Shown here: in pieces, positions 1 to 8,211 of the stretch
Position numbering within the stretch: the first letter of the stretch is position 1
How the letters are laid out: every line of letters starts with the position of its first letter
Source of the DNA: Pseudomonas asplenii
Lineage (GTDB): Bacteria > Pseudomonadota > Gammaproteobacteria > Pseudomonadales > Pseudomonadaceae
NCBI RefSeq assembly: GCF_900105475.1
Contig: NZ_LT629777.1
Span: 3,038,001 to 3,102,000 of the forward strand
Length of the DNA stretch: 64,000 nt
Direction of reading: 5' to 3'
Program-made: the position numbers and the translations under genes
Notes under the pieces: model-generated
Seen by the model: only the letters and a program-made list of their open reading frames with translations
Database searches by the model: none
What the model was told of the DNA's origin: nothing

Positions 1-204
1 CTGCTGCTGCAGCTTGTCAGTGATCTTTTGCAACTGTTGAGCCTCATTACTGAGGTGTACCGATTCCCCGCTCTGGCTGACCGATTCGGTCTGGCTATTG
101 ACTGCGGCGGACTTGCCGGCGCCGTCGGCTTCCTTGTTGGCGCTGGTGCGCGTGCTGCCTGTCAGTGATGGGGCGTTATTCAAACGACTGAAATCGATGA
201 CCAT
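1..204 (-). CDS. flgM: FlgM anti-sigma-28 factor, partial (C-terminus beyond window)
   Basis: The minus strand encodes 68 residues beginning MVIDFSRLNNAPS, the usual start of Pseudomonas FlgM. They continue through a Ser/Thr/Ala-rich linker into SVHLSNEAQQLQKI, where the window ends. FlgM binds and inhibits the flagellar sigma factor FliA in the cytoplasm until the hook-basal body is complete, and is then exported. The FliA-binding C-terminal half lies outside the window. The gene follows flgA on the same strand and has its own FliA-type promoter at 242-268, the expected feedback arrangement. Identification is firm from the N-terminus and context. Confidence 0.88.
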   Translation of the reverse strand, partial: MVIDFSRLNNAPSLTGSTRTSANKEADGAGKSAAVNSQTESVSQSGESVHLSNEAQQLQKITDKLQQQ

Positions 205-241
205 GATAAGAAAACCTCTGGGTATTTGGACGCTTGACTTG

Positions 242-268
242 TTTTCGGCCATACCCGGAAAAACTTTA
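242..268 (-). promoter_or_regulatory. FliA (sigma-28) promoter of flgM
   Basis: Read on the minus strand, this is TAAAGTTT, 11 bases, GCCGAAAA. The consensus TAAAGTTT-N11-GCCGATAA is matched with exact spacing and one mismatch. It lies about 38 bases upstream of the flgM start. FliA control of its own antagonist is known in other flagellated gammaproteobacteria. Confidence 0.85.
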
Positions 269-372
269 GCCTCATCTTGAAATGAGTTCGCATCTCGGCT
301 GTAGCCCACTCAGGGCCACAGTTTAGAAAAAGTGGCGGCCTGGCGCCAGTTATCTACAAGACGGTTTTTTAC

Positions 373-1134
373 CTATAAGGCGACCTCTACCTGCCCAGGT
401 GCGGTGACCCTGGCCTTGATGACGCGCTGCGAATTGAGGTTCTTGATGCGGATCTGCTCGTTCAGGCCACCGTCGGACAGGGCTTCCCCGGGCATCTTCA
501 CCACCAGGCCGCCGCTTGTCGCACTGATGACCACCTGATCGCCCTTGCGCACCACTTCCGCCTGTTCCAGGTGAACCAGAGTGATGACTTGGTCGATGAC
601 CATTGGTCGGACAAGTTTTTGTCCAATCGCCTGATCCGGCGAAGTCAGGAAACCCTGGTTGATGAGACTGATATCCCGCTCGCGCAGTACCACGTCGCCC
701 GGTTCGATGATTCCGGCACGCTTGAGCGGACGGGTGGTCACCACTACATCGCGGAACAGCTTGACCTGGGCCGGCACGAATACGGTCCACGGCGAGCTGC
801 CTTCGCAGCGGATTTTCACCGTAACCCGGCCGATTGGCGTCGCCGGGCTCTCCAGGCTGGCTGTCAATTCCTTGTCGCAAGCGGCCATGCGCAGACGCGG
901 GTCCAGCTGGTTGACCTGGATCTCATAGCGACCTTCGGTTTGACTGGTAGCCAGATAGTCTTCTACCGTGAATTCAAGAAAGCCTTGGGTCACGCCGATA
1001 AGCTGGTCAGGCAGGGTAGCCGATTCCGCAAGGGCAGGGTTGCCGGGGCTCAGACAGCATAAAACCGACACCACCGCGAGAAAACTGCGGTACTGTGATG
1101 TCAGGCGTCGTAAAAATGTCGTTTGTGCTTTCAT
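373..1134 (-). CDS. flgA: FlgA, flagellar P-ring assembly chaperone
   Basis: FlgA is a periplasmic chaperone needed to polymerise FlgI into the P-ring. The 253-residue product has a basic N-terminus, a hydrophobic segment (roughly residues 17-36, ending NPALAES) that fits a Sec signal, and a C-terminal SAF-type domain. That domain contains RPLKRAGIIEPGDVV and ends in ARVTAPGQVEVAL, both typical of the family. The gene is divergent from cheV and precedes flgM on the same strand. The chosen ATG has no clear Shine-Dalgarno sequence. A sigma54-like element sits only about 13 bases upstream, so the transcript may be nearly leaderless or the real promoter may lie elsewhere. Confidence 0.9.
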   Translation of the reverse strand: MKAQTTFLRRLTSQYRSFLAVVSVLCCLSPGNPALAESATLPDQLIGVTQGFLEFTVEDYLATSQTEGRYEIQVNQLDPRLRMAACDKELTASLESPATPIGRVTVKIRCEGSSPWTVFVPAQVKLFRDVVVTTRPLKRAGIIEPGDVVLRERDISLINQGFLTSPDQAIGQKLVRPMVIDQVITLVHLEQAEVVRKGDQVVISATSGGLVVKMPGEALSDGGLNEQIRIKNLNSQRVIKARVTAPGQVEVAL

Positions 1135-1146
1135 AACGATATAAAA

Positions 1147-1162
1147 AGCAAGGCCCGTGCCG
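1147..1162 (-). promoter_or_regulatory. Candidate sigma54 promoter of flgA
   Basis: The minus strand reads CGGCACGGGCCTTGCT, giving the GG-N10-GC spacing of -24/-12 elements. flgA is RpoN/FleQ-dependent in P. aeruginosa, which supports the call. The -12 GC is only about 14 bases from the flgA ATG, leaving almost no leader, so confidence is moderate. Confidence 0.5.
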
Positions 1163-1214
1163 TTTGCGCCACAAGAGGCGTCGGATCGTGAGTCTTTGAT
1201 CAGAGAGGGCAGTC

Positions 1215-2141
1215 ATGGCTGGTGTGATGGATTCGGTGAACCAGCGTACACAACTGGTGGGGCAGAATCGCCTTGAGCTGTTGTTGTTCCGTCTCGACGG
1301 ACCGCAGCTCTATGGGATCAACGTATTCAAGGTGCGCGAGGTGCTGCAATGCCCCAAGCTGACCTTGATGCCCAAGTCCAATCCGGTGGTGTGCGGTGTA
1401 GCGAACATTCGTGGGGCAACGATTCCGATCCTCGACCTGGCGATGGCCACGGGAGCCGGTGCACTCAAGGATCAGAGCAATCCGTTCGTGATCATTACGG
1501 AGTACAACACCAAGACCCAGGGGTTCCTGGTGAAATCGGTGGAGCGCATCGTCAACATGAATTGGGAAGAGATCCATCCGCCACCCAAGGGGACCGGGCG
1601 CGATCACTACCTGACGGCGGTGACTCGGCTCGACAACCAGTTGGTGGAAATCATCGACGTGGAGAAAATCCTCGCTGAGGTTTCGCCCATGTCCGAGTCG
1701 GTTTCCCATGGTGTGGTGGATGTCGAGACGCAATCCAAGGCCGTGTCGTTGCGGGTACTCACCGTCGACGATTCGTCGGTGGCGCGCAAGCAGGTCACGC
1801 GTTGCCTGCAGACGGTCGGCGTCGAGGTGGTGGCGTTGAACGACGGTCGGCAGGCGCTGGACTACCTGCGCAAGCTGGTCGAGGAGGGCAAGAAGCCGGA
1901 GGAGGAATTCCTGATGATGATCTCCGACATTGAAATGCCCGAGATGGACGGCTATACCCTTACTGCTGAGATTCGCAGCGATCCGCGCATGCAAAAACTG
2001 CACATCACTCTGCATACTTCGTTGTCAGGGGTATTCAACCAGGCGATGGTGAAGAAGGTCGGTGCCGATGACTTCCTTGCCAAGTTTCGACCTGATGACC
2101 TGGCAGCCCGGGTGGTTGACCGGATCAAGGCTGCAGGTTAA
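1215..2141 (+). CDS. cheV: CheV-type chemotaxis coupling protein
   Basis: This is a 308-residue two-domain protein. A CheW-like coupling domain (about residues 15-165, with FRLDGPQLYGINVFKVREV) is followed by a receiver domain (about 175-305). The receiver keeps the acidic pair VDDSS, the phosphoacceptor Asp238 in SDIEMPEMDG, and a late Lys in LAKFRPDD. CheV links chemoreceptors to CheA, and its receiver can act as a phosphate sink for adaptation. A good ribosome site (GAGAGGG) precedes the ATG. cheR follows after 53 bases, so the two are probably co-transcribed. It lies divergent to flgA beside the flgB operon, the standard Pseudomonas arrangement. Confidence 0.93.
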   Translation: MAGVMDSVNQRTQLVGQNRLELLLFRLDGPQLYGINVFKVREVLQCPKLTLMPKSNPVVCGVANIRGATIPILDLAMATGAGALKDQSNPFVIITEYNTKTQGFLVKSVERIVNMNWEEIHPPPKGTGRDHYLTAVTRLDNQLVEIIDVEKILAEVSPMSESVSHGVVDVETQSKAVSLRVLTVDDSSVARKQVTRCLQTVGVEVVALNDGRQALDYLRKLVEEGKKPEEEFLMMISDIEMPEMDGYTLTAEIRSDPRMQKLHITLHTSLSGVFNQAMVKKVGADDFLAKFRPDDLAARVVDRIKAAG

Positions 2142-2194
2142 CAGCCGGGGACCGACGGTCCCTGGCGGTACACATGATTTAAGAGGCGGCATCA

Positions 2195-3022
2195 TTGTCT
2201 ACGGGTAATTTGGATTTCGAACAGTTCCGGGTCTTCCTGGAAAAGGCCTGTGGCATTCTGCTCGGTGAAAACAAGCAATATCTGGTTTCCAGCCGTCTCA
2301 ACAAGCTGATGGAGCAGAATGGCATCAAATCCCTGGGCGAGTTGATCCAGAGGATCCAGACCCAGCCACGTAGCGGCTTGCGCGAGCAGGTGGTGGATGC
2401 CATGACGACCAACGAAACCCTGTGGTTTCGTGATACCTATCCGTTTGAGGTGCTCAAGAACAAGGTATTGCCCGAGGCGATCAAGGCCAGCCCTGGGCAG
2501 CGCCTGCGCATCTGGTCGGCCGCCTGTTCATCGGGGCAGGAGCCCTACTCGATCTCGATGTCGATCGACGAGTTCGAGCGGACCAACATGGGCCAATTGA
2601 AGTCCGGCGTGCAGATTGTCGCCACCGACCTGTCGGGACTGATGCTGAACAACTGCAAGACCGGCGAGTACGACAGCCTGGCCATTGGTCGCGGCCTCTC
2701 GCCCGATCGCCTGCAGCGCTACTTCGATACCAAGGGTCCGGGCCGCTGGGCGGTCAAGGCGCCGATACGCAATCGGGTCGAGTTCCGCTCGTTCAACCTG
2801 CTGGACAGCTATGCCAGTCTGGGCAAGTTCGACATCGTGTTTTGCCGCAATGTGCTGATCTACTTCTCGGCTGAAGTGAAGAAGGACATCCTGATGCGCA
2901 TCCACGGCAGTCTCAAGCCGGGTGGCTATCTGTTCCTGGGAGCTTCCGAAGCCCTCAACGGTCTGCCGGACCACTACCAGATGGTGCAATGCAGCCCGGG
3001 CATTATCTACAAGGCCAAGTAG
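2195..3022 (+). CDS. cheR: CheR chemoreceptor glutamate methyltransferase (TTG start)
   Basis: CheR transfers methyl groups from S-adenosylmethionine to glutamates on chemoreceptors during adaptation. The 275-residue product has the N-terminal helical CheR domain and a SAM-binding domain with IWSAACSSGQEPYSI (motif I). It also has FDIVFCRNVLIYF and GGYLFLGASEALNG, diagnostic of the family. The start is a TTG at 2195, preceded by AAGAGG at 2181-2186; it gives MSTGNLDFEQF, the usual N-terminus. It follows cheV and ends at a strong terminator. Confidence 0.93.
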   Translation: MSTGNLDFEQFRVFLEKACGILLGENKQYLVSSRLNKLMEQNGIKSLGELIQRIQTQPRSGLREQVVDAMTTNETLWFRDTYPFEVLKNKVLPEAIKASPGQRLRIWSAACSSGQEPYSISMSIDEFERTNMGQLKSGVQIVATDLSGLMLNNCKTGEYDSLAIGRGLSPDRLQRYFDTKGPGRWAVKAPIRNRVEFRSFNLLDSYASLGKFDIVFCRNVLIYFSAEVKKDILMRIHGSLKPGGYLFLGASEALNGLPDHYQMVQCSPGIIYKAK

Positions 3023-3042
3023 CCAACGGTTCGACATCCCAG

Positions 3043-3071
3043 CGGGAGCCCATCAGGCTCCCGTTTTTTTT
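3043..3071 (+). terminator. Rho-independent terminator after cheR
   Basis: An 8-bp perfect stem (CGGGAGCC at 3043-3050, GGCTCCCG at 3056-3063) with a 5-base loop is followed by a run of T. It ends the cheV-cheR unit and isolates the flgB promoter. Confidence 0.9.
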
Positions 3072-3183
3072 GCCGCCACCCTTGCCGCTTTGCTGACGCC
3101 CGGCGGAAATGCTTTGCCGCTTTTCTGGCATTGCCAGCGGCACCACCACCCCAAAAGCCCGGGTTTACGGGGGTTTTAAAAAG

Positions 3184-3199
3184 TGGCACGCGGCTTGCT
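3184..3199 (+). promoter_or_regulatory. Sigma54 promoter of flgBCDE
   Basis: TGGCACGCGGCTTGCT is a near-perfect -24/-12 element with the GG and GC separated by 10 bases. It lies 61 bases before flgB. In Pseudomonas this operon is RpoN-dependent and activated by the flagellar enhancer-binding proteins FleQ/FleR. Confidence 0.92.
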
Positions 3200-3260
3200 A
3201 TTGCTTTGTCAACGAAAAGCCTGTTCCGACGATCAGGTCAACTCTTGAAGGTTTCCCGGC

Positions 3261-3668
3261 ATGAGCATCAGTTTCGACAAAGCGCTCGGTATCCACGAAC
3301 AGGCCCTGAGCTTCCGCGCCCAGCGTGCTGAAGTTCTGGCCAACAACATCGCCAACGCCGATACCCCGAACTACAAGGCTCGGGACATGGATTTTTCCTC
3401 CGTGCTCGCCGAGCAGAGCGAAAAGGCCAAGAACGGCAGCTTCGCTCTCAATACCACCAACAGCCGCCATATCGAAGCCCAGGGGCTGAGCAATGGCGAT
3501 GCTGGATTGCAATACCGTACGCCGATGCAGCCGTCGATCGACCAGAACACCGTGGATGCGCAGATCGAACAATCGAACTATGCGCAGAACGCGGTCGATT
3601 TCCAGGCCAGCTTCACCCTGCTCAACAGTAAATTCAAAGGGCTGGTTTCAGCCCTTCGTGGAGAGTAA
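3261..3668 (+). CDS. flgB: FlgB, flagellar proximal rod protein
   Basis: This 135-residue protein carries the FlgB/FlgC-type N-terminal rod motif (LSFRAQRAEVLANNIANADTP) and the C-terminal ending SFTLLNSKFKGLVSALRGE. FlgB forms the rod next to the MS ring and is exported by the flagellar type III apparatus. It is the first gene of flgBCDE, directly behind a sigma54 promoter; flgC follows after 3 bases. Length is normal for the family. Confidence 0.95.
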   Translation: MSISFDKALGIHEQALSFRAQRAEVLANNIANADTPNYKARDMDFSSVLAEQSEKAKNGSFALNTTNSRHIEAQGLSNGDAGLQYRTPMQPSIDQNTVDAQIEQSNYAQNAVDFQASFTLLNSKFKGLVSALRGE

Positions 3669-3671
3669 GCC

Positions 3672-4115
3672 ATGTCCCTTGCCAGTGTTTTCAACATTGC
3701 CGGTAGTGGCATGAGTGCTCAGACCACTCGGCTGAACACCGTCGCCAGTAACATCGCCAACGCCGAAACCGTTTCGTCGAGCATCGACAAGACCTACCGT
3801 GCACGTCACCCGGTCTTCGCCACCATGTTCCAGAACGGCCAGGCCGGCGGCAGTGACTCGCTGTTCCAGGACCAGGGCGCAGCAGGCCAGGGCGTGCAGG
3901 TGCTGGGTGTGGTCGAAGACCAGAGCAACCTCGAGGCCCGCTACGAGCCGAACCACCCGGCAGCCGATGCCAAGGGTTACGTTTACTACCCGAACGTCAA
4001 CGTGGTCGAGGAAATGGCCGACATGATTTCTGCCAGCCGTTCGTTCCAGACCAACGCGGAAATGATGAACACCGCCAAAACCATGATGCAGAAGGTCCTG
4101 ACCCTCGGTCAGTGA
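3672..4115 (+). CDS. flgC: FlgC, flagellar rod protein
   Basis: A 147-residue rod protein with the N-terminal motif LNTVASNIANAETV, an internal KGYVYYPNVNVVEEMADMI stretch and the coiled C-terminus NAEMMNTAKTMMQKVLTLGQ, all typical of FlgC. It assembles with FlgB, FlgF and FlgG into the drive shaft. It is tightly spaced between flgB and flgD, so one transcript is expected. Confidence 0.95.
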   Translation: MSLASVFNIAGSGMSAQTTRLNTVASNIANAETVSSSIDKTYRARHPVFATMFQNGQAGGSDSLFQDQGAAGQGVQVLGVVEDQSNLEARYEPNHPAADAKGYVYYPNVNVVEEMADMISASRSFQTNAEMMNTAKTMMQKVLTLGQ

Positions 4116-4130
4116 TAAGGGGCGATAGAC

Positions 4131-4868
4131 ATGAGTGTTACCAACTCCACCAGTAGCTCCGCTCTCAACGACATCCTGGCGGCTTCCAACGCCAAGGTCG
4201 CGAACAAGACCAGCACCGACTCGCTGGGCAACGCGATCAGCAGTGCCTCCGGTGGTCAGGCCCTGGGCAAGGATGCGTTCCTGCAACTGCTGGTGACCCA
4301 GCTCAAGAACCAGAACCCGCTGGACCCGCAGGACAACAGTGCCTTCGTTGCACAGTTGGCCCAGTTCAGCAGCCTGGAAGGCATCACCACGCTCAACTCC
4401 AGCGTCAACAACATTACCAGTGCGTTTCAGTCGTCCCAGGCCTTGCAGGCCTCGTCGCTGGTCGGCCGCTCGGTCATCGTGCCGACCAGTCAGGCAGTGG
4501 TCGATACCAGCAAGAGCTTTACCGGCACCGCCGTGATTACCGGTGCCACTGATAGCACGACGCTGAAGATCAGCGACTCCACCGGAAAAGTGGTCCGTAC
4601 CATCGACCTGGGTGCCCAGACCGGGACCAGCAATGCCGCCTTCGCGTGGGATGGCAAGGACGACTCCGGGACCTTGCTCGCGAGTGGTACCTATACCTTC
4701 AGTGCGACTGCCAACCTCAAGGGCTCCACGGACTCGACAGCCCTGGTGACCAACCTGCCAGCGACCGTCAGCAGCGTAAGCCTGGCTCAGAATGGCGGTG
4801 AAATGATGCTCAACCTGGCTGGCCTGGGCAGTATTGCTCTGTCCAAAGTTCAGACCATTGGCCTGTAA
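4131..4868 (+). CDS. flgD: FlgD, flagellar hook-capping scaffold
   Basis: FlgD caps the growing hook and is replaced by FlgK. The 245-residue product has the conserved N-terminal motif LGKDAFLQLLVTQLKNQNP followed by LDPQDNSAFVAQLAQFS (about residues 45-80). A FlgD Ig-like/Tudor region follows (AFAWDGKDDSGTLLASGTY). It lies 15 bases after flgC and 32 before flgE. Length and order are as expected. Confidence 0.95.
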   Translation: MSVTNSTSSSALNDILAASNAKVANKTSTDSLGNAISSASGGQALGKDAFLQLLVTQLKNQNPLDPQDNSAFVAQLAQFSSLEGITTLNSSVNNITSAFQSSQALQASSLVGRSVIVPTSQAVVDTSKSFTGTAVITGATDSTTLKISDSTGKVVRTIDLGAQTGTSNAAFAWDGKDDSGTLLASGTYTFSATANLKGSTDSTALVTNLPATVSSVSLAQNGGEMMLNLAGLGSIALSKVQTIGL

Positions 4869-4900
4869 GAGCCGACCAACGCGAAACAAAGGAGAGAAGC

Positions 4901-6229
4901 ATGTCTTTTAATATCGGTTTGAGCGGTCTCAATGCGGCCCAGAAACAGCTCGACGTTACCGGCAACAACATTGCCAACGTCAACACCACCGGCTTCAAAT
5001 CGTCCCGTGCGGAATTCGAAGACGTCTACTCGGCGACCAAGCTCGGCGTATCGTCCAAGACCATCGGCAACGGCGTGCGGCTGGCCAACGTTTCGCAGAA
5101 CTTCGGCAACGGTGGCATGAACGTCACTGGCAACGCGCTGGACATGGGTATCCAGGGTAACGGCTTCTTCACCCTGAGCACCAACGGTTCCCTGAGCTAC
5201 ACCCGCGCCGGTACCTTCAAGACCGACAAGGACGGTTACGTCACCAACTCCGACGGCACTGCGCGTCTGCAGGGTTTTGCCGCAGACTCCAAAGGCAACA
5301 TCATTCCGGGTGTGCTGACCGATCTGCGTATCGACGTCTCGAACCTGCCGCCACAGACCACCACCAGCGTTGGTGCGACGATCAACCTGAACTCCACCTC
5401 TGCGGTGATCAATCAGGCAACCACTCCGTTCGATCCATCGAACACGGCCAGCTACACCACGCCATTCAGCTCGGATATCTACGATACCCAGGGCAACAAG
5501 CACTCGCTGGACCAGTATCTGGTCAAGACCGGTGGCAACACCTGGAACGTCTATACCTTGATTGATGGACGTAACCCGAATGGTACTGCGCCTACTGTGG
5601 CGACTGTACCCCCAACGGTTCCTGCGGCAGCGACTGATCCAGTTCCTGTGTCAATGGTCTTTGACTCCAGCGGCAAACTCACCTCTATAGGTGGTACTAC
5701 CGGCAAGACCAGTATCACCATCACTGGCTGGGTTCCAGGTGTTGTGACCAATGGCGTGTGGGCGGCCAACGGCGCATCTGCCAACACTGCCGGCATTCTT
5801 ACCGACTGGTCGAAAACCACCCAGTTCAACGCCGATACCTCCCGTGCAGCCATCATCAGCGACGGTTACGCTACCGGCCAGATCACCGACATCAGTATCG
5901 ATGGCACCGGCATCATTTTTGCCAACTTCAGCAACAACCAGCACAAGGCGATCGGCCAGGTGGCGGTAGCCAGTTTCACCAACGAACAGGGCCTGCAGCC
6001 TTCCGGTGGCACCAACTGGAAACAGACCTTCGCTTCGGGCCAGCCAGCCTATGACGGCGGTGAGATCGGCACCAATGGTTCTATCGTTTCCGGCTCCCTG
6101 GAAGGTTCCAACGTCGATCTGACCAGCGAGCTGGTGGATTTGATCAAGGGGCAGAGCTACTACCAGGCCAACGCCAAGACCATCTCCACCCAGAGCACTA
6201 TCATGCAGACCATCATCCAGATGACCTGA
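4901..6229 (+). CDS. flgE: FlgE, flagellar hook protein
   Basis: A 442-residue hook subunit. The N-terminus (MSFNIGLSGLNAAQKQLDVT, then GNNIANVNTTGFKSSRAEF) and the C-terminal helix (ELVDLIKGQSYYQANAKTI) form the conserved D0/D1 core, with a variable central domain rich in Thr, Ser and Asn. A good AAAGGAG ribosome site precedes the ATG. A strong terminator follows immediately. The usual flgFGHIJKL genes are not found after it within the window; a secretion operon occupies that position. Confidence 0.95.
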   Translation: MSFNIGLSGLNAAQKQLDVTGNNIANVNTTGFKSSRAEFEDVYSATKLGVSSKTIGNGVRLANVSQNFGNGGMNVTGNALDMGIQGNGFFTLSTNGSLSYTRAGTFKTDKDGYVTNSDGTARLQGFAADSKGNIIPGVLTDLRIDVSNLPPQTTTSVGATINLNSTSAVINQATTPFDPSNTASYTTPFSSDIYDTQGNKHSLDQYLVKTGGNTWNVYTLIDGRNPNGTAPTVATVPPTVPAAATDPVPVSMVFDSSGKLTSIGGTTGKTSITITGWVPGVVTNGVWAANGASANTAGILTDWSKTTQFNADTSRAAIISDGYATGQITDISIDGTGIIFANFSNNQHKAIGQVAVASFTNEQGLQPSGGTNWKQTFASGQPAYDGGEIGTNGSIVSGSLEGSNVDLTSELVDLIKGQSYYQANAKTISTQSTIMQTIIQMT

Positions 6230-6250
6230 TAGCGCTTCTCGCACTTCAAA

Positions 6251-6283
6251 AATCCGGCGCCCTTGGGCGCCGGATTTTTTTTG
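6251..6283 (+). terminator. Rho-independent terminator after flgE
   Basis: A 12-bp perfect inverted repeat (AATCCGGCGCCC at 6251-6262, GGGCGCCGGATT at 6265-6276) is followed by about eight T residues. It ends the flgBCDE transcript. Confidence 0.92.
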
Positions 6284-6340
6284 CCTGATGGTTGAGTCGA
6301 TTCGGCTTTCGGCGCGTTTCGTCAGCGTAGCCCGAAAAAT

Positions 6341-6356
6341 TGGTGTAGAACTTGCT
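6341..6356 (+). promoter_or_regulatory. Candidate sigma54 promoter of the RTX secretion operon
   Basis: TGGTGTAGAACTTGCT has the invariant GG and GC separated by 10 bases and a perfect TTGCT -12 box, but a degenerate -24 box (TGGTGT instead of TGGCAC). It lies about 116 bases upstream of the proposed ABC-exporter start, after the flgE terminator. No clear enhancer site was identified. Confidence 0.42.
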
Positions 6357-6471
6357 CGCACAGGCTGCGCTAACGAATGGTGTCAACTTTTCGTTATATC
6401 AGCATCATCCGGGCAGAGCTTTCGTTCTGACTGCATGGACGCTATGCAAGCTCACAGGGACGGAACACGAA

Positions 6472-8211
6472 TTGAAGAAAAGTAACGCCCTCAATACGCC
6501 TGTCGTTTCGGCGCCGTTGAAAACCCTTCTGCGTAAAAGCCTGATCGGTGCTGCGCTGTTCTCGGGGGTCATCAATATCCTGGCACTGGTCGGCCCGCTG
6601 TTCATGCTGGAAGTCTACGATCGGGTCATTCCCAGCAGGAGCATCCCGACGTTGGTAGCCCTGGCGTTGTTGGTGCTGGGGATATATGGGTTCTCGGGCT
6701 TGTTGGATATTGTCCGCTCGCGCTTGATGGTGCGGATTGCCTCTACCTTTGATCTGGCCTTGTCACCCAGGGTGTTCAAGGTCATTGCCGGGGTCTCGCT
6801 GAAAACGGCGATTACAGGGGATGCACTGAAGCCTGCCCACGAGCTGGATCAGATTCGTGGGTTCATCGGTGGCCCAGGCCTGGTGGCGTTTTTTGACTTG
6901 CCCTGGATGCCGGTGTACCTGGCCGTCTGTTTCTACATCCATCCCTTGTTCGGCCTGCTGACGAGTGGGTTGATGATCGTGTTGGTGGCACTGACCTTCA
7001 TCACCGATCGGCAGTCACGACAACTGACGCCGGCCTGTGCCGAGGCCCAGAACAAACGCAATTACCTGGGACACCAGGCTTATCAGAATGCCGAAGCCCT
7101 GGCAGCCATGGGCATGACGCAGCGAGCGGCATTACTCTGGCAGGAGCACCATTCGAGCTACACCACATTGCAGCGCCAGAGCATCGATATCGGCTCTTTC
7201 TTCGGCGGGATTTCCAGGGCCCTGCGCCATCTTGTTCAATCCGGTTCGCTGGCGTTGGGTGCTTATCTGGTGATTCAGGGGGATCTGAGTGGTGGCACCA
7301 TCGTCGCGGCCTCGATCATTGTCTCACGAACCCTGGCGCCGGCCGAGCAGGTGATTGCTACCTGGCGCAGCCTGCTGGGCGCTCATCTTGCCTGGAAACG
7401 GCTATTGGAAGTGTTTGCCCTGTTCCCTGAGGAGCAGAGCAGAACCGAGTTGCCGGCGGCGCATCGGACACTTCAGGTCGATGGCCTCTTTGTCTCGCCC
7501 CCGGGCAGTCAGCGACTCACTTTACAGAACGTCAATTTCACGGTTGCCGCAGGTAGCGCGGTGGGGGTCGTGGGCTCGAGCGCTTCTGGTAAATCATCGC
7601 TGGCACGGGTTCTGGTCGGCTCCTGGTCGTCTGTTCGTGGGCAGGTCAAGCTGGACGGCGCGCCATTGGATCTGCTGAGCGAGCAGTCCAGGGGCAAGCT
7701 CATCGGCTACCTGCCACAGAGCGTTGGGCTGTTCAGCGGTACCGTTGCGCAGAACATCGCGCGGCTGGACAGCCAGGCCGATGACCGGGCCATTGTAGTG
7801 GCCGCGCAACTGGCGGGTGTCCACGAACTGATCCTGCAGTTGCCCGACGGATACCAAACCCAGGTGGGCGAGGGCGGGCTCAACCTCTCGGCGGGACAAC
7901 GACAGCGGATAGCCTTGGCTCGTGCGCTGTTCGGCGATCCTTTTCTGGTGGTGCTGGATGAACCCAATTCCAATCTCGATGCCGAGGGCGAGCAGGCGTT
8001 GGCGCGGGCGATCCTGTCGATCAAGGCGCGTGGAGGGATCGCGGTGGTTATTGCTCATCGCACCAGCATTCTATCGGTCATCGACCAGGTATTGATCCTG
8101 GAGCATGGACATCAGGCGGCCTTCGGCGCCAAGGATGCGGTTCTCAGAAAACCGCCGGCCCAGGTGCCTCGGCCGGCTACCAGCGTCGTGGAAATGGGAG
8201 TTGGCCAATGA
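6472..8211 (+). CDS. Type I secretion ABC exporter (PrtD/HasD-type permease-ATPase)
   Basis: A 579-residue half-transporter that energises one-step export across both membranes. The N-terminal membrane domain starts with LIGAALFSGVINILALVGPLF and has the LYDRVIPS-like EVYDRVIPSRS typical of this family. The C-terminal ATPase has Walker A GSSASGKSS, signature LSAGQRQRIALARAL and Walker B FLVVLDEPNSNLD. No C39 peptidase domain is present, so the substrate should carry an uncleaved C-terminal signal. I chose the TTG at 6472 because it gives a normal family length; an in-frame upstream extension to 6352 looks non-coding and overlaps the candidate promoter. The adaptor gene overlaps its stop by 4 bases. 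Confidence 0.9.
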   Translation: MKKSNALNTPVVSAPLKTLLRKSLIGAALFSGVINILALVGPLFMLEVYDRVIPSRSIPTLVALALLVLGIYGFSGLLDIVRSRLMVRIASTFDLALSPRVFKVIAGVSLKTAITGDALKPAHELDQIRGFIGGPGLVAFFDLPWMPVYLAVCFYIHPLFGLLTSGLMIVLVALTFITDRQSRQLTPACAEAQNKRNYLGHQAYQNAEALAAMGMTQRAALLWQEHHSSYTTLQRQSIDIGSFFGGISRALRHLVQSGSLALGAYLVIQGDLSGGTIVAASIIVSRTLAPAEQVIATWRSLLGAHLAWKRLLEVFALFPEEQSRTELPAAHRTLQVDGLFVSPPGSQRLTLQNVNFTVAAGSAVGVVGSSASGKSSLARVLVGSWSSVRGQVKLDGAPLDLLSEQSRGKLIGYLPQSVGLFSGTVAQNIARLDSQADDRAIVVAAQLAGVHELILQLPDGYQTQVGEGGLNLSAGQRQRIALARALFGDPFLVVLDEPNSNLDAEGEQALARAILSIKARGGIAVVIAHRTSILSVIDQVLILEHGHQAAFGAKDAVLRKPPAQVPRPATSVVEMGVGQ

